Shown: positions 27,301 to 35,516, counted from the stretch's first letter. The stretch: 64,000 nt of DNA from Candidatus Poseidoniaceae archaeon (GCA_949372875.1 CASIAW010000005.1:34586-98585), one strand, 5' to 3'. Notes: generated by a model from the letters alone, not told the origin. A program made the numbers and translations.

Positions 27301-30300
27301 AAATCGGTTGCTAGAGGAGCCGTTGGTTGTGAGATTTTCACAGAAGGAGCAATCGTTTGAGGCACGGATTGTGCCGGTTCACTTGCAGTAATAGGTGTGA
27401 CCTTGCCGCCCTTCATTCTTTGAATATAGCCAATCATGTGATTGAGGGTAGGGTAATCTGAAAGAACAAACTCTTCATCAAGTGGTAAAGTAAAACGTTC
27501 ACGAATATCAGCCATGATTTCGGCTTGCTTCACCGTATCAATACCGAGTTCTCCTTCGAGGTCTTGGTCAAGTTCAATGAAATCACTTGGATAACCTGTA
27601 TGTTGGACAACCACATCCACAACAATGTCAGTGAGTTCTGAATCATTCACCGGCACAGGCGCTGGCGTAGGTGGTGCTGGCACAGGAGATGAATCTGGTG
27701 TTACTGAAGGAACAACTGTCGGTGATTGGGCAATAGATGCTCCACCCTGCATACGTTGGAGATACCCAACCATATGATTCAAAGTTGGATAATCTGAAAG
27801 AACAAATTCTTCATCAAGTGGAAGAGAAAATTGTTCGCGAAGTTCTGCCATGATTTCGGCTTGCTTCACCGTATCAATTCCCAATTCACCTTCAAGGTCT
27901 TGATCTAATTCTACAAAGTCAGCAGGGTAACCCGTGTGGTTAACAACCACTTCAATCACCGACTTTACCAATTGCTCTGCATCCACAAGAGTCACTGGTA
28001 CCGATGCTTGCGATATAGGTTCGATTACCGTAGATGGGGCTTCTACAACCGACGAACTTACTTCGAGAGTCGGTGTCACCACCAGTGGTGCTTCATCGGT
28101 GGTCATCTGTTGGATATATCCAATCATGTGATTCAATGTAGGATAATCGGAGAGAACAAACTCTTCGTCAAGGGGTAGTGAGAATCTCTCTCGAATTTCC
28201 GCCATGATTTCAGCTTGCTTGACCGTATCAATACCAAGTTCTCCTTCAAGGTCCTGGTCCAATTCAACGAAATCAGCGGGATAGCCTGTATGATTCACCA
28301 CAACTTCGATGACAATTGACGTCAAACTGGAATCTGTGATAGGTGCCTTAGTTGGTTCTGGTTGAGCAACAGCTTGAGCCGTAACAGGCGCAGCCTTAGG
28401 GGCGACTTGATCAGGCGCTGTATTGACTGCAACAGACGGCTTGCCTTCCCAAGCAGAAGTGACATCCCATGGCTCACCTTGGACACCGCCGTGAAGATTC
28501 TCATCTCCGTCGACATATGCCACTAATTTGTTATCAAGAATACGAAGCACAACGTCATCACTCTTAGCGAGATTACGACTCCAAGCCAGGAAACGTTGAC
28601 CGTCAATTCGGTCTCCACTCACCGGCCACTTGCGTACTAAGGAAAGAGCAATTTGCGAGCCAAAACCTGCAGCAAAACGTAGTCCATATTGAATGTTTGA
28701 ATAATCACCACCCTTTGATAGATTGAGGTTTCCGAGTTCCGGATCAGTTTCTTTGTGATTAGCAATTGGTGGGATTCGTCCCGTTTTCATACCGTGGAAC
28801 ATGCTTGCATCTTCAATCCCAACACCCATTGGGTGCCCGGTGAATCCCTTCGTATTGGCAATAACCAATTTGTCGGTACTCTCGCCAAAGGTTTCCCGTA
28901 ATGCCCGAACCTCTGATTGAGCTGAACCTCCTCGAGCGGGAGTGTATGTTTCATGAGAAAAGAACACTGTATCCGGGGCAATTTCATGTCGATCAATATC
29001 CCAGTTTTCCTCCATTGAACCAATAAAAGAATTGACCGTTTGGGCAACGTGTTCTACATCAAGCCGAGTTCCATGGAAAGCGGAATTCGCAGTATGCGTT
29101 CCAAGGAGTTCTGCAATCGGTTGAACACCACGGCGTTCCGCTTCAGAATGACGTTCAACAACAAATGCTGCTGCACCCATTCCAAGAACCAAACCGTTTC
29201 TACGGCGATCGAAAGGTAATGCAGCTTCCTCGACAACATTACCTGTTGCAGCCGCACCTGAAGCGGCGAATCCACCGCCAATCCATTCCCATAAGTCATC
29301 ACCAGTGACGTCATCAGACGAAAGAATGACCACTCTATCAACGCGGTCGCTGTTAAGCCAATCTTCCGCTACTCCGAAAGCAGCAGTTGCGGAGGCGCAT
29401 GCCAAATTGATGGTCGTATTTGGCCCACGAATACCTGAATATTGAGCGAATTGGGAATGCCCCATGTTCAAAGTTTGAAATAAATAGCGTCGGTCAAAGC
29501 GACCTTCACCATCGTTTCCATTTGATTTAGCATGCTTCATGGCCATTTGAAGCCCCGGGAAACAGGATGCAAAGACGATCCCTGTTCGTTCTCTGTGTTG
29601 CTGGGGAACTTCCCAGTTACGGATTAAGCGTAGTCCGCCTTTTCCGATTTGCTCGACTGGGGTTAACGGGATGGCTGCATCACGTAAAGCAAGAAGACCC
29701 GACGCAACCGCTAATTGTGTAGTAATATCCCATGCAATGACCACTTTCGGGTCAATGCCAAATTCCTTAGAAATGTCAAAAGCCGATTTGACGCCAGCGA
29801 GTTGAGGGATGTCTCCAAATTCTGTGGCTTGGTCCATATTTACCGAACCATCTCTCCCCTTAATCAAGCGGACAATATTCTTATCGAGAAGACGTTGTTT
29901 GTATTCATCGCTCACTTCTGAAAGACATGTCTCGCCTCGAACTAACCGTTCAAACGTGTCTTCATCGAATACTTTCTCACCACCAGGGAGACCAAGAGAA
30001 ACTCCTGTTATCACGTAGGGGTCATTGCGACGACGATCGACGTGACCACCGGATACGGAAGGTATAGATGCCTGAGATTCAGATTTCATCCTTTTTGTGA
30101 TTGAGAAATGGGAAGACCAATTTTCAGGTGGTGATGTAACCCATCGGGTCAAATCAGAAGCATTTTGCAGAGATGAAACGTCAATACTGCTATCAGTGTC
30201 CGTTTCATTTCGGATGGTTTGAATTACATTCGAAACTTGAGCGTCACTCAACCCTAGGCCGAGTCGAAGACTCACCATGCCGTTACAAAACCCTGCAGGA

Positions 30301-33300
30301 TATCCGCTAACGGCGGAAAGCCTGTCACCGATGTAAGCATCCTTCGCCTTGGCTGCTGCTACCTCTGGGTCAATGATCTTGCGAACAGACTGTTGGACTA
30401 CCTTCTGTTGAGAAGGGGGTGTTGAACTTCCTGTCGAGGGGAGCGGGCGGGAGCGTGTGCGTAAATCATCCAGCTCAACAGTCGATTGTAAAGTGGATGA
30501 CGTTTGATATGCCTCAATTGGACCTGCCCGGAAGGCTTCAGTCAATACAGAAGATTCGTTTGCCGGCCACTGTGGTCGACGGCCGGCTAATGCCAATGTT
30601 CCAAGCGCTCCAAGGAAGGTAGCAATTCCACCTTGTTTTGGATGATTCGACATCACAGGAAGATGAGGTTGACCTTCCAGAATTTGAACGGCAAACATTG
30701 TCAATGCCCGCTTTGGACCTACTTCGATAAACACACGAGCCCCAGCGGCATACATGTTTTCGATTTGTGTTGTCCACTCAACTGCTGATGCCATTTGGGG
30801 CGCTAACTTACTGAGAATGCCTTTCTTTGAATCTTCACCCTTCATTGGGTAAAAAGTTCCGTCCACGTTGGCAGTGATTGGGATGGATGGCCATCGTATT
30901 TCGAGACTTTCAAGGAAACGGCGAAGAGGTTCGTTAGCCGGTGCAACAATGCGGGAATGGAACGCATGCGATGTAGCTAGTGCCACACATTGGAAACCTT
31001 TCTCTTCAAAAACAGCCATTGCCTGCTGGACAGGTTCTGTTTCCCCAGCAATAACCGTCATTTTTGGAGAGTTTTTATTCGCTGAGATTACATAACCTTC
31101 GATTGAATCAAGAACAGAGGCGACTTCTTCATATGGCGCCATTACGCTCGCCATGAGACCTTTGTCCTCGATAACGACAGAGCCCATTTCTGTACCACGG
31201 GCTGCCGATGCGCGCAAAGCTCCATCCATATCCAATATTCCTGCGGACATCAATGCGGCATATTCGCCAAGGGAGTGCCCAGCAACCATATCTGGCATTT
31301 GACCATGAGCGTTCAGTGCTCGTTCAAGAGCCAAATCTGCGGTAAGCATTGCCGGCTGAGTATATTCGGTTTGCTTGAGTTTATGTTCTGCTTCAAGGCG
31401 TTCTTCTTTGGAAAGATTTGAGCGAAGGACAAAACTCGACAAACTTTCTCCATCAAGTACATCGGTCATTGTTTCATCGGCTTGTGCCCAGACTTTCTGG
31501 ACTGCACTGTAGCGTTGGTGAAGGTCGTGTGTCATGCCGACGTATTGGCTGCCTTGACCTGGATACATATGTGCCACCTTGGCCTTTGGGTGGAGTGCTG
31601 GGTCGTTGGTTAGCAGAATGCCTTGGGCTTGTAAGAAGCCCCATTTCTCAGGATCATTCATCGCTTTGGAAGCAAGAGATACTCGCTTGTGATATTCGCT
31701 CCATGAAGTAGCCACAATGCACATGCGGAAAGAGGCAGATGTGTCGTATCCAGATGATGCAATATGCAGAACTGATGAGAGTCTTAATCCGCAAGGGTCT
31801 TCGTCGAAATGAGTACCGGAATAGCCCACTTTTTCCAATTTTGCTTGCAGAGAATCAAGGTCTGGTGCTGAAAGTAAGAGAATACCGCCTTCGACCGCTT
31901 TCATTTCTTCATGCGTCATCGAAGGAGTAGCCGATGAATCAAGGATTGATTCAGCGTCAGAAGGTAGATGTGGCGCTGATTCGCTTTGGGCATAGGCATG
32001 CCACCTTTGCTCCCACTTTGCAGCCAATTCAGAATGGTATTCTGGCTCATAACCTTCGAGAGCAACGTGGTAGTTCGTACCACCAAAACCGAAAGCAGAG
32101 ACGCCTGCGCGACGAGGATTTGCTTGTGGGCGGGGCCACTCACGCGCTTGTGTGGGCACAAAAAACGGATTGCTACTCCAATCAACCGTAGGATTCGGGG
32201 TGTTGAATCCAGCAGATGGAGGAATAGTTCGATGATGGAGAGACATGACTGCTTTAATCAGACCTGCAATTCCAGCAGCCGCTTTCAGATGGCCAACCTG
32301 TGATTTAATTGAGCCTACTGCAACGCGTTCTCCCGATGGAGTTCCGTCCCATAGTAACGACAGTGTTCCGAGTTCTGTAGCATCTCCTACTTTGGTAGAA
32401 GTTCCATGTGCTTCAATCAGTTCAACGGTAGTTGCTTCATATCCTGCTTGTGAATAAGCACGAGCAATTGCTTGAATTTGGCCTCGCTGGCTGGGAGCAG
32501 TGATGCCTTTTCCGCGACCGTCGGAGGAACCACCGACTCCGCGAATTACCGCATGAACTTCGTCGCCATCTCGAACTGCATCTGAAAGACGTTTGAGAAC
32601 AAATGCACCTGCACCCTCACCCATAACAAAGCCGTTAGCTCCAGCATCGAATGGAGTTGAATGAGTTGCTGAAAGCGCACCGATTGCACTAAACTTAGCA
32701 AAAGTTGGAGCATCCATACTGCGGTCTGTAGCTCCTGCAATCATGACATCCACTTGACGCATTTGCAGGAGACGGCATGCATCCATCAAGGTGGCTAAAG
32801 AAGAGGCACAGGCTGCATCCATTGCGAAATTCGGCCCTTGTAAGTCAAGTAAATTGGATACACGGCCAGCAACAACATTGGCAAGTTCCCCGGGCATTGT
32901 ATCTTCATTCACTCGTGGAGCACCTTCAATGATTGATTCGATGAAAGCTGCACTGTTCTGGTCAGGCATTCCTTGTGATTTCGCAAGTTCTTTGGTGTGG
33001 TTTGAATAGATGCGGATATTCGATAAATTTCGATTTTCCCCACCGAGAGCATTGGCAAAGGCGACACCAGTCCTTAATCGGTCAATGTCTTTGGTGTCTC
33101 CATCATAACCTGCTTGTTCTATTGCTGCTGCGGCAACTGTGACGGCCCATTGCTGTGCAAGGTCGATTTGAGACAATGTCCCAGGAGGTTGTTTCCAGCG
33201 TCGCCAATCAAATTCATATCCTTCAACGACTGCACCTATTCGTGCATAAGTGAAGCCTTCTTCGATGTTTCCGGGCCCACCTTCTCGGTAAAAGTGTTCG

Positions 33301-33485
33301 ATTGGGCCAATCCATCGATGATTAGGGATGGTGCGGATACTCACTTTCGCATCCAGGATGTTTTGCCAAAAGGTATCGAGATCTGGAGCGTCAGGCATCA
33401 AAGCAGAGACTCCAATGATTGCAATGGGTTCGAATGGACCTTGTTCAAGCCCTTGGACTTCTTTTCCAGTTGCGTCTTTTACCAT
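24348..33485 (-). CDS. Multidomain iterative PKS/PUFA-synthase-like protein (KS-AT-KS-ACPx4-KR-DH)
   Basis: A 3045-residue single-chain synthase. Ketosynthase 1, about residues 18-475, has Cys226 (DAACASSLATL), His360 (EAHGTST) and His399 (SQVGHLKAAAG). The acyltransferase, about 638-945, has Ser738 (AGHSLGEYAAL) and His843 in SHAFHS, the malonyl-selective signature. A degenerate carrier-like stretch is at 1040-1095. Ketosynthase 2, about 1154-1620, has Cys1363 (LACASATAAFG), His1511 in the unusual HETYTPARGG and His1551 (GFTGHPMG). Four carrier domains follow, then a two-part ketoreductase at about 2195-2700 (VSGGGSGVT; Tyr2618 and Asn2622 in DYSAANSVLDAEM). The final hotdog dehydratase begins near 2750 with HxxxGxxxxP at His2760. 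No thioesterase or enoyl reductase domain is present; a FabI gene lies 12 bases upstream in the operon. ATG 33485 has GAGGTG five bases before it. The product is unknown; fatty acid, polyene or polyketide are all possible. Confidence 0.95.
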   Translation of the reverse strand: MVKDATGKEVQGLEQGPFEPIAIIGVSALMPDAPDLDTFWQNILDAKVSIRTIPNHRWIGPIEHFYREGGPGNIEEGFTYARIGAVVEGYEFDWRRWKQPPGTLSQIDLAQQWAVTVAAAAIEQAGYDGDTKDIDRLRTGVAFANALGGENRNLSNIRIYSNHTKELAKSQGMPDQNSAAFIESIIEGAPRVNEDTMPGELANVVAGRVSNLLDLQGPNFAMDAACASSLATLMDACRLLQMRQVDVMIAGATDRSMDAPTFAKFSAIGALSATHSTPFDAGANGFVMGEGAGAFVLKRLSDAVRDGDEVHAVIRGVGGSSDGRGKGITAPSQRGQIQAIARAYSQAGYEATTVELIEAHGTSTKVGDATELGTLSLLWDGTPSGERVAVGSIKSQVGHLKAAAGIAGLIKAVMSLHHRTIPPSAGFNTPNPTVDWSSNPFFVPTQAREWPRPQANPRRAGVSAFGFGGTNYHVALEGYEPEYHSELAAKWEQRWHAYAQSESAPHLPSDAESILDSSATPSMTHEEMKAVEGGILLLSAPDLDSLQAKLEKVGYSGTHFDEDPCGLRLSSVLHIASSGYDTSASFRMCIVATSWSEYHKRVSLASKAMNDPEKWGFLQAQGILLTNDPALHPKAKVAHMYPGQGSQYVGMTHDLHQRYSAVQKVWAQADETMTDVLDGESLSSFVLRSNLSKEERLEAEHKLKQTEYTQPAMLTADLALERALNAHGQMPDMVAGHSLGEYAALMSAGILDMDGALRASAARGTEMGSVVIEDKGLMASVMAPYEEVASVLDSIEGYVISANKNSPKMTVIAGETEPVQQAMAVFEEKGFQCVALATSHAFHSRIVAPANEPLRRFLESLEIRWPSIPITANVDGTFYPMKGEDSKKGILSKLAPQMASAVEWTTQIENMYAAGARVFIEVGPKRALTMFAVQILEGQPHLPVMSNHPKQGGIATFLGALGTLALAGRRPQWPANESSVLTEAFRAGPIEAYQTSSTLQSTVELDDLRTRSRPLPSTGSSTPPSQQKVVQQSVRKIIDPEVAAAKAKDAYIGDRLSAVSGYPAGFCNGMVSLRLGLGLSDAQVSNVIQTIRNETDTDSSIDVSSLQNASDLTRWVTSPPENWSSHFSITKRMKSESQASIPSVSGGHVDRRRNDPYVITGVSLGLPGGEKVFDEDTFERLVRGETCLSEVSDEYKQRLLDKNIVRLIKGRDGSVNMDQATEFGDIPQLAGVKSAFDISKEFGIDPKVVIAWDITTQLAVASGLLALRDAAIPLTPVEQIGKGGLRLIRNWEVPQQHRERTGIVFASCFPGLQMAMKHAKSNGNDGEGRFDRRYLFQTLNMGHSQFAQYSGIRGPNTTINLACASATAAFGVAEDWLNSDRVDRVVILSSDDVTGDDLWEWIGGGFAASGAAATGNVVEEAALPFDRRRNGLVLGMGAAAFVVERHSEAERRGVQPIAELLGTHTANSAFHGTRLDVEHVAQTVNSFIGSMEENWDIDRHEIAPDTVFFSHETYTPARGGSAQSEVRALRETFGESTDKLVIANTKGFTGHPMGVGIEDASMFHGMKTGRIPPIANHKETDPELGNLNLSKGGDYSNIQYGLRFAAGFGSQIALSLVRKWPVSGDRIDGQRFLAWSRNLAKSDDVVLRILDNKLVAYVDGDENLHGGVQGEPWDVTSAWEGKPSVAVNTAPDQVAPKAAPVTAQAVAQPEPTKAPITDSSLTSIVIEVVVNHTGYPADFVELDQDLEGELGIDTVKQAEIMAEIRERFSLPLDEEFVLSDYPTLNHMIGYIQQMTTDEAPLVVTPTLEVSSSVVEAPSTVIEPISQASVPVTLVDAEQLVKSVIEVVVNHTGYPADFVELDQDLEGELGIDTVKQAEIMAELREQFSLPLDEEFVLSDYPTLNHMVGYLQRMQGGASIAQSPTVVPSVTPDSSPVPAPPTPAPVPVNDSELTDIVVDVVVQHTGYPSDFIELDQDLEGELGIDTVKQAEIMADIRERFTLPLDEEFVLSDYPTLNHMIGYIQRMKGGKVTPITASEPAQSVPQTIAPSVKISQPTAPLATDLNIQEQLIEVVVRHTGYPNDFIELDQDLEGELGIDTVKQAEIMADVRDIFELPVDEEFVLSDHPTLNHFTAYILRMKGDEVPERVPVVAAEVISVAEPQVKTPEPTQQRQENCRRWQVEVENCPGTVSLLSLEGTIVVTDDGWGIAEEFCQRVEARGMTAVRIGFESEIRDMSIHQEAGRTVYRADPANPEHIALVCKELEHSNVAGLVHMAPLKLAGATWNDDTQPSSQIALSAHGYFSLLQGLDAHFSSREDGIVASITALDGRHGNIGERFNSVQCAASGVTKSYYFEQTHLRMRALDLHPEIILEASQAAESIDTDLFERGGEIEIGLDRDGRRWTLVAFAEDLEAEPSPLQSDDTWIVSGGGSGVTAASVIGVACNSLNAGAHFALLGRSSLLEETEAWVEWSDAQLDERKSALREELMAASESGKVTMVEWNTAWQKYSRSRDVYITIKTIQETGNDASYHSVNVMDCDGMKHLGASLGRPITGIIHGAGLEDSKLVAAKDYDVFDKVIRVKIDGWQSLLAATEASGGELRFASCFTSVSGRFGNNGQTDYSAANSVLDAEMARLTASGSCRAVAIAWTGWRDVGMATRGSFQAVFDAAGIDTISVEKGVEIFIGEALQGGKRRVLGCGNLGTMDAFDAFRESPLRLPAEMAGIIADPYRFPFVDKVLQVDERQSLTTQTTLSVADHPFLSDHAIEGVPYHPGVMALEMFAENALLLRPSACLAGFEQVTFGLPVKLLKGEMTLRVDSELIRGDGEMSWVACRLLSDLSNSKGEVFGEREHHKAVVRLVERRDDLGPFLQSEVESLPQLGTPALGELSELPSFIYRRYFHGPRFQSHGGVLRGIGDSDTPGADGIALMRHQLPKLDQFSLETNGESVLLECLPMLIEAGFQNAGLVAMESEGFSSLPVGIEWSSMLRVPERDEVLRMRSLRIAVEEAGITVHDVMIVGDDDAPVLSLKGLRLKSMAPVPEEQMFVLER
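27072..28325 (-). repeat. Four tandem acyl-carrier domains with Thr at the attachment position
   Basis: Four copies of an approximately 80-residue carrier domain lie at residues about 1721-2138 of the synthase, joined by Pro/Ala/Thr/Val-rich linkers and repeating every 112-118 residues. Each has HTGYPxDF(V/I)ELDQDLEG followed by ELGIDTVKQAEIMA. The position of the phosphopantetheine serine (canonical G-x-D-S) is threonine in all four: residues 1754, 1872, 1984 and 2097, always codon ACG. The copies are nearly identical in protein but differ at many synonymous third positions, so they are old duplicates under strong constraint. Confidence 0.93.
30201..30368 (-). other. Degenerate carrier-protein-like segment between AT and KS2
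   Basis: Residues about 1040-1095 of the synthase (SAVSGYPAGFCNGMVSLRLG and the following SDAQVSNVIQTIRNE) line up with the true carriers. SGYPAGF matches TGYPADF, LGLS matches LGID, and the downstream I-R pair falls at the same spacing. The attachment position is Asp rather than Thr or Ser, so it cannot carry pantetheine. It may be a structural relic or docking element. Confidence 0.5.
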
Positions 33486-33497
33486 AGATTCACCTCA

Positions 33498-34289
33498 TTA
33501 ATTCATGATGCTTTGAGGCACCATCGTAACTGAGTAACCACCGTCAACATAGATACATTGACCTGTCACTCCACTTGAGAGAGAACTTGCAAGCCACAGT
33601 GCGGCGCCTGCAACATCTTCTTGACTGACATTCCTACGAAGAGGAGAGTTCGCTTCTACGTGGTCAAGAATGTGATCAAAACCAGGAACGCCACTTGCAG
33701 CAATTGTGCGTATTGGGCCGGAAGAGATAGCATTGATTCGGTGCCCTTCTGGACCAAGATGGCAAGCTAATTCTCGTGTCCAGCACTCTAAAGCGGCTTT
33801 AGCCATCGACATGATTCCGTAATTCGGTACAAACCGATTTGCTGCTGCGTATGTCAGAGTAATTGTCGATGATCCAGGATTGAGATAGGGTAATGCATGC
33901 TTCAAACAACGTTGAAGAGAATTAGCCGAGATTGTCATAGCGGTGTTGATGTCGCTGTCTTCAACAAACAGGATTGGACGGTCAAAGCAAGCCCTTGGAG
34001 CAAAACCAATCGCATGAACGAGAATGTCTGCTTTCTTACCTGGGTGTTCTTTTTTAAATGCCTCAAAAAATTCCTTCGTTGTAGCGTCTTCTGCAACATC
34101 CAGCGGGTAAAAACCTCCGATTTGTGGTAGTTTGTCTTTTAATTGAAAGATTCGGCTCATGAAACGCTTCTGATAACCGAGGTAGAGCGTTACGCCTGCA
34201 GCGGCTAATTGTTCGCAAATTGCCCATGCGATTGAGTCTTCACTAGCCACTCCGAAGACGAAGGCAGTCTTTCCTTGTAATTTGAGCAT
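33498..34289 (-). CDS. fabI: Enoyl-ACP reductase, FabI type
   Basis: Reduces trans-2-enoyl-ACP with NAD(P)H, the last step of each elongation cycle. The 263 residues have the FabI dinucleotide motif GVASEDSIAWAI near residue 13 and the catalytic Tyr147, Tyr157 and Lys164 in the Y-x9-Y-x6-K arrangement, one position from the E. coli numbering. The C-terminal YVDGGYSVT closes the short-chain dehydrogenase fold. It is first in an operon with the multidomain synthase (12-base gap) and the phosphopantetheinyl transferase. The synthase has KR and DH but no ER domain, so this enzyme probably acts in trans on its carriers. It replaces the PfaD-type reductase of PUFA clusters. The start at ATG 34289 lies 5 bases after a perfect-armed palindrome. 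Confidence 0.93.
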   Translation of the reverse strand: MLKLQGKTAFVFGVASEDSIAWAICEQLAAAGVTLYLGYQKRFMSRIFQLKDKLPQIGGFYPLDVAEDATTKEFFEAFKKEHPGKKADILVHAIGFAPRACFDRPILFVEDSDINTAMTISANSLQRCLKHALPYLNPGSSTITLTYAAANRFVPNYGIMSMAKAALECWTRELACHLGPEGHRINAISSGPIRTIAASGVPGFDHILDHVEANSPLRRNVSQEDVAGAALWLASSLSSGVTGQCIYVDGGYSVTMVPQSIMN

Positions 34290-34294
34290 AAATG

Positions 34295-34315
34295 CACCTA
34301 CCCAATGGGTAGGTG
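34295..34315. promoter_or_regulatory. Palindrome immediately upstream of fabI
   Basis: Nine-base arms CACCTACCC (34295-34303) and GGGTAGGTG (34307-34315) flank the three bases AAT. The element ends 5 bases before the fabI start codon, too close to be a far-upstream site. An operator overlapping the transcript start or a leader hairpin hiding the translation start would both fit. I see no Shine-Dalgarno between it and the ATG. Confidence 0.6.
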
Positions 34316-34403
34316 TTGGCCGTCACACCCAACCTATGACTGTTGCCTCTGTTCGAAGGAGGAAAACAGTGGTTCAGCGACCCTCTTTTCAAACCCGAAG
34401 CAG

Positions 34404-35516
34404 TTACAATTCATCAAATAAATCGTCAAATTCATCTGCATTGCCGATTTCTTGGTCGAGGTCTGAAAAGAAATCATCAAATTCTTCATCACCCGATACT
34501 TCCTCGGGCTCTTCAGGGAGAATAATTGGTTGAACTACTTTAGGAACCTTTTCCGCTTTCGGTTTCCTCTTGGTGACAACACGTACCAAAACCACTAGGA
34601 AAAGGATGACAAGGATAGAACCGCCACCTATGGAAATATACATCAACGTGTCATCGGAACTCAATGAGTCTAATCCATCAAGCCCTCCAGAACTCGTGGA
34701 TGCTTTGATGTCGAGTTGAATATTAATTTCGCTAAAGGCTGCAGTGTCATCAATTGTGCTTTGTGCTCGAATAAGAAGAGGCATTCGGAGATCAGAAGCG
34801 ACCTCAGACGGGGCCCGAATGGTGAGGAGCTTGACACTAGAAGTTCCTTGATAGTCAACATTTTCACTCACCAATGTGCCACCTGGGAAGGAAAAGCCTG
34901 CAGCTTCAAGGTCTGCTGCATTTGCAAAAACAACCTCAAGATTATCATCATCGTTACCTTTGTTTGTCACCTGGAAATTGAATTCCACTTCACTGCTGGT
35001 GTCCATATACCGTGTCGTAACATCAGAAAGTAGTAGTTCGACCATTCCATAACTTTGGATACTCAAGTCACCAATGTGCGAGGTGTTCACGACCCAAAAG
35101 CCATCTTCAGGCAACTGGCCATATGGAAGGCCATTCCAGGATTCGACTTTTGCTTCAATTTCAAAGGAGTATTGAACGGATGCTGCAATTTTGGTTTGAC
35201 CAATAAAGAGAATCTCAAACGTATCTTCCTCTCCAGCAGCGAGAGTGAACGAGTCTTCACTCAAAATCATCTCGACTAAAACTCCGTCCCACTCAACTTT
35301 GGTGATACTGATGTCTTCACTTGCAGAAGTAGGATTGGTGACAGTGCAGAGCAAAATCGCTTCCGCATCGGAAGTAGGGTGAACGTCCATGACGGGGTCT
35401 GAGCCACAATCCAATTCAACTGCGGGGAGAGGTGAACTCTGTGCTGAAGCAGGAGGAAGAAGGCATGGAGCAAGAAAGAGACTGAGGACTAGGCCAAGAA
35501 TCAGTACCTTGCGCAT
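34404..35516 (-). CDS. Secreted protein anchored by a C-terminal membrane helix
   Basis: About 370 residues. The N-terminus MRKVLILGLVLSLFLAPCLL is a signal peptide; earlier in-frame starts would bury it, so ATG 35516 is preferred. The ectodomain has two or three Ig-like beta-sandwich segments of the CARDB/NEW1 kind (EVEFNFQVTNKGNDDDNLEV). A membrane helix follows (SILVILFLVVLVRVV), then a basic stretch and a very acidic Asp/Phe/Glu tail (EEFDDFFSDLDQEIGNADEF). The layout is that of a surface protein with a short cytoplasmic tail. The function is unknown. It abuts the TatD-like gene on the same strand. Confidence 0.75.
   Translation of the reverse strand: MRKVLILGLVLSLFLAPCLLPPASAQSSPLPAVELDCGSDPVMDVHPTSDAEAILLCTVTNPTSASEDISITKVEWDGVLVEMILSEDSFTLAAGEEDTFEILFIGQTKIAASVQYSFEIEAKVESWNGLPYGQLPEDGFWVVNTSHIGDLSIQSYGMVELLLSDVTTRYMDTSSEVEFNFQVTNKGNDDDNLEVVFANAADLEAAGFSFPGGTLVSENVDYQGTSSVKLLTIRAPSEVASDLRMPLLIRAQSTIDDTAAFSEINIQLDIKASTSSGGLDGLDSLSSDDTLMYISIGGGSILVILFLVVLVRVVTKRKPKAEKVPKVVQPIILPEEPEEVSGDEEFDDFFSDLDQEIGNADEFDDLFDEL

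Noticed and set aside
27072..28325. Carrier repeats as a CRISPR or DNA-level tandem repeat
   Set aside because: The similarity is at protein level with 112-118-codon period and many silent differences; there are no short spacers.
24348..33485. Nonribosomal peptide synthetase or modular assembly-line PKS
   Set aside because: There are no adenylation or condensation domains, only one AT, KR and DH, and the tandem ACP array is typical of iterative PUFA-type synthases.
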